6,760 bases of DNA from Archaeoglobales archaeon. Its GTDB lineage: Archaea; Halobacteriota; Archaeoglobi; Archaeoglobales; Archaeoglobaceae. Position numbers and translations under genes: made by a program. Shown piece after piece: positions 5,161-6,760 of the stretch. The DNA lies in NCBI GenBank assembly GCA_003662985.1, contig QMZD01000098.1, positions 1 to 6,760 on the forward strand, given 5' to 3'. How positions within the stretch are numbered: the stretch's first letter is position 1; each line of letters starts with the position of its first letter. Under the pieces are notes generated by a model. It did no database searches, was not told the DNA's origin, and saw nothing but the letters and a program-made list of their open reading frames with translations.

Positions 5161-5930
5161 AATTCCAAACTGGTATAGATGCGTTTGATGCCAATACAGG
5201 CGGGATTTATCCTGGTTTTATTTTGCTGGTTGAGGAAACGGGTGCGGGCGGCAAGGAATTTGCCTTAACATCCATCATGAATTTGATAAATACCGGAGGA
5301 GAAGGAAATTGCATCTATGTGTCGATGACATCGAGCAGTGATGAGGTTAGAAGGGAGTTCAAGCTTACCTTTCCCGATTCTGAAGAGGGATGGATAGATA
5401 AGGTGGAGGTTGTCAGCTTTTCGAGGGAATATTTCGCAAGGACGATAATTCCAGTTTCTTGGATTTTAGAAGAGAAACCAACGTTGGCATCCCTAAAGAC
5501 TGAATCGCTTCTTGAGAAATTAATCGATCTTTTTGAGAATGTTCCAGAGAGGAGTATTGTTGTATTGGACTCTCTAACATCTCTTGTGAGAAAAACGGAC
5601 ATTCTCGGAGGCGATGAAATAGAGTGGAAGGATCTGATGGATCTGCTCCTAGGGGTGAGAAAGATAGTAATCAAAAAAGACCTGCTCACCTACGCTCTAT
5701 TAACAAAGGATGTGGTTGGTAGATCGAGGGAGGAAGAAATCTTCTCAACTGCAGATGGAATAGTCATTTTCGAGTGGATGGAGGAAAAAGAAAGTCTGAA
5801 AAGAACGATGTACATCAAAAGGCTCGTTGGTACGTTGGCTATGCTTGAAAAACAGAGGTTGGCAAAGTTTGATATATCTATAGATCCTTCAATTGGTTTG
5901 ATAATATCGAGATTCCATAGGATAGTTTGA
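5157..5930 (+). CDS. KaiC-like protein with rewritten Walker A (HTR-like type), array gene 3
   Basis: A 257-residue RecA-fold protein. FQTGIDAFDANTGGIYPGFILLVEE (3-27) is the KaiC-type start, but the P-loop reads EETGAGGKEF (26-35). Against GxxxxGK[ST], the first Gly is Glu27 and the last Ser/Thr is Glu34; Gly32-Lys33 remain. The post-strand-2 segment is CIYVSMTSSSDEVRREF (52-68), with no glutamate pair. Walker B is SIVVLDSLTSL (133-143) with D138. A helical insertion (about 75-125) separates these halves. The later segments STADGIVIFEW (197-207), MYIKRLVGTLAMLEKQRLAKFDISI and the closing GLIISRFHRIV follow KaiC order. From memory, haloarchaeal HTR-like proteins share an EPGAGxREF loop, so this is probably a conserved non-canonical site and not decay. 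The GTG start overlaps the previous stop and has GAGGTGA before it. Whether it binds nucleotide cannot be told from sequence. Confidence 0.83.
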   Translation: MKFQTGIDAFDANTGGIYPGFILLVEETGAGGKEFALTSIMNLINTGGEGNCIYVSMTSSSDEVRREFKLTFPDSEEGWIDKVEVVSFSREYFARTIIPVSWILEEKPTLASLKTESLLEKLIDLFENVPERSIVVLDSLTSLVRKTDILGGDEIEWKDLMDLLLGVRKIVIKKDLLTYALLTKDVVGRSREEEIFSTADGIVIFEWMEEKESLKRTMYIKRLVGTLAMLEKQRLAKFDISIDPSIGLIISRFHRIV

Positions 5931-5939
5931 GTAGTACAT

Positions 5940-6620
5940 ATGAAGGTCTCCACAGGTATTGAAGGGATCGATTCCATCATTGGGGGAGGTATACCGGAAG
6001 GACATATAGTGACGATTTTTGGAACTTATGGAACGGGAAAAACGACTTTTGGGTTGCACTTCGTTTATCAGGGTTTGAGAAGTGGGGAGAATTGCATTTA
6101 CATAAGCCTCGATGAGGATGAGGATAGTATACTCGATACCGCAAGCGGCTTCGGGATGGACCTGAGTAACTTCCAGGAAAATCTCGAAATAATCAGACTG
6201 GATCCGGTTGCTGTTAAGGAATCCCTCGAGAAAATAAGAAGCGAAATGCTTCAGGCGATTATGGAGAGGAGGGCCAAAAGATTGGTGGTGGACACCATCA
6301 GTGTTCTGGAAGGACTTTTTGACGAAAAGGAGAGGTGGATTCCCCTGTCTTATCTTAGAAATATAATAAAGAAGTCTGGAGTTACTGCAATCCTCACTTC
6401 TGAGGCCGATAAAACCCAATTGAGCAGCAAATACGGGATATTGGAGTACATATCTGATGGTGCTGTGGCTCTGAGATACCTGAGAAAAACAGAGATAGAG
6501 GAGCCTGTACTCGCATTGGAAGTCGTGAAGATGAGGAGGGTGAAACACTCCAGAAAATTGACGCCCTATATAATCACCGACAAAGGGATAGAGGTTCTTG
6601 AAGGTGCAGAATTGTTCTAG
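5940..6620 (+). CDS. KaiC-like ATPase with complete active site, array gene 4
   Basis: A 226-residue single-domain KaiC/RadA-like ATPase, and the only member of the array with a full set of motifs. STGIEGIDSIIGGGIPEGHIVTIFG (4-28) leads into Walker A GTYGTGKTT (28-36). YISLDEDEDSIL (54-65) supplies acids (D58, E59, D60) where KaiC has its catalytic glutamates. Walker B is RLVVDTISVLEG (114-125) with D118. VTAILTSEAD (148-157) is the sensor strand, ISDGAVALRYL (171-181) follows, and VVKMRRVKHSRKLTPYIITDKGIEVL (195-220) is the KaiC end with the basic K/R cluster that reaches the neighbouring subunit in the hexamer. It probably forms homo- or hetero-hexamers and hydrolyses ATP. It starts 9 bp after gene 3 with a weak ribosome-binding site, so translation probably depends on coupling. 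It could be the motor for the three degenerate partners (inference). Confidence 0.92.
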   Translation: MKVSTGIEGIDSIIGGGIPEGHIVTIFGTYGTGKTTFGLHFVYQGLRSGENCIYISLDEDEDSILDTASGFGMDLSNFQENLEIIRLDPVAVKESLEKIRSEMLQAIMERRAKRLVVDTISVLEGLFDEKERWIPLSYLRNIIKKSGVTAILTSEADKTQLSSKYGILEYISDGAVALRYLRKTEIEEPVLALEVVKMRRVKHSRKLTPYIITDKGIEVLEGAELF

Positions 6621-6637
6621 TCTTATAGGAACAACAT

Positions 6638-6660
6638 AAAATTTTTAAAATAAAAAATTT
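6638..6660. terminator. A/T-only inverted repeat between converging genes, likely bidirectional terminator
   Basis: AAATTTTTA (6639-6647) and TAAAAAATTT (6651-6660) are near-perfect inverted copies with a 3-nt loop. Both strands read as T-runs at the right place: 18 bp after the array gene 4 stop and directly at the stop of the minus-strand gene. Archaeal RNA polymerase terminates at oligo-U tracts, so stopping transcription from both sides is likely. The hairpin itself is A/T-only and weak. Confidence 0.55.
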
Positions 6661-6760
6661 CAGGTATAGAGGATCATATCCAAACCTAAAACTGCAACGT
6701 GGTATATGTTCAAGACTCCAATCAAATCTCCCTCTTCTACCACTCCATCCGATACGGGTA
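6660..6760 (-). CDS. 3' end of a minus-strand gene, probably DUF22-like (partial)
   Basis: The last 32 codons and TGA (6660-6662) of a gene that enters from beyond the right edge. The frame is open to the edge and reads PVSDGVVEEGDLIGVLNIYH followed by VAVLGLDMILYT. The pattern of Pro-Val, a Gly turn, GDLIGVL and alternating hydrophobics looks like the end of a small beta-barrel. By recollection it resembles the archaeal DUF22 domain, common in Archaeoglobales. The other two minus-strand frames either hit a stop early or give an unlikely Arg/Cys-rich reading. That the frame codes is fairly sure; the family name is tentative. Confidence 0.6.
   Translation of the reverse strand, partial: PVSDGVVEEGDLIGVLNIYHVAVLGLDMILYT

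Noticed and set aside
5315..5689. Minus-strand open frame opposite array gene 3
   Set aside because: A shadow of the coding frame, Ser/Arg-rich and with no motif.
5889..6548. Long open frame on the minus strand opposite array gene 4 (219 codons)
   Set aside because: It lies fully opposite a clearly recognisable KaiC-like gene, its protein is rich in His, Ser and Tyr with no family features, and it has no promoter or ribosome-binding site.
1..6760. CRISPR array, insertion sequence, tRNA or rRNA
   Set aside because: No regularly spaced repeats, terminal inverted repeats, transposase motifs or tRNA-like cloverleaf sequence were seen on either strand by eye.

Overview
The window reads as a hyperthermophilic euryarchaeon, most likely of the Archaeoglobales. 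The evidence is archaeal information-processing genes (RNA polymerase subunit L, exosome Csl4, a METTL5-type methylase, a DUF99 protein), KaiC/RadA-like ATPases, A-rich BRE plus TATA promoters with start codons placed for leaderless or short-leader mRNAs, GGTGA/GAGGTGA ribosome-binding sites, and arginine written mostly as AGA/AGG. The genus cannot be fixed from the sequence alone.

Layout. (1) 47-1336, plus strand: a complete phenylacetate-CoA ligase family enzyme (paaK-like) with its own promoter at the left edge. (2) 1342-3414, minus strand, converging on paaK with a 5-bp gap: a compact operon, in transcription order METTL5-like RNA/rRNA methylase, exosome subunit Csl4, RNA polymerase subunit L, and DUF99 (endonuclease V-like fold). 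The genes are joined by a 6-bp gap, an 82-bp gap and an ATGA overlap. (3) 3415-3892: an AT-rich divergent intergenic region. It holds a probable 48-codon small ORF with its own promoter on the minus strand, the methylase promoter, the promoter of the next operon, and a repeat/inverted-repeat element that could be an operator. (4) 3893-6620, plus strand: four consecutive RecA/KaiC-superfamily genes in one tight operon (a 5-bp gap, a GTGA overlap and a 9-bp gap). (5) 6660-6760, minus strand: the 3' end of a further gene, probably DUF22-like, separated from the KaiC array by an A/T-only bidirectional terminator-like stretch.

How the genes fit together. The minus-strand operon couples transcription (RpoL), RNA degradation (Csl4) and rRNA/RNA modification (the METTL5 homologue). 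The KaiC array is the most unusual part. Its four paralogues run from a full ATPase (gene 4), through one with an intact Walker A but no glutamates after the second strand (gene 1), to one with a rewritten P-loop ending in GGKE (gene 3) and one with no P-loop at all (gene 2). This looks like a hetero-oligomeric signalling or regulatory assembly in which a few subunits bind or hydrolyse ATP and the others act as structural or sensory partners. That is inference; no input or output domain is visible in the four proteins.
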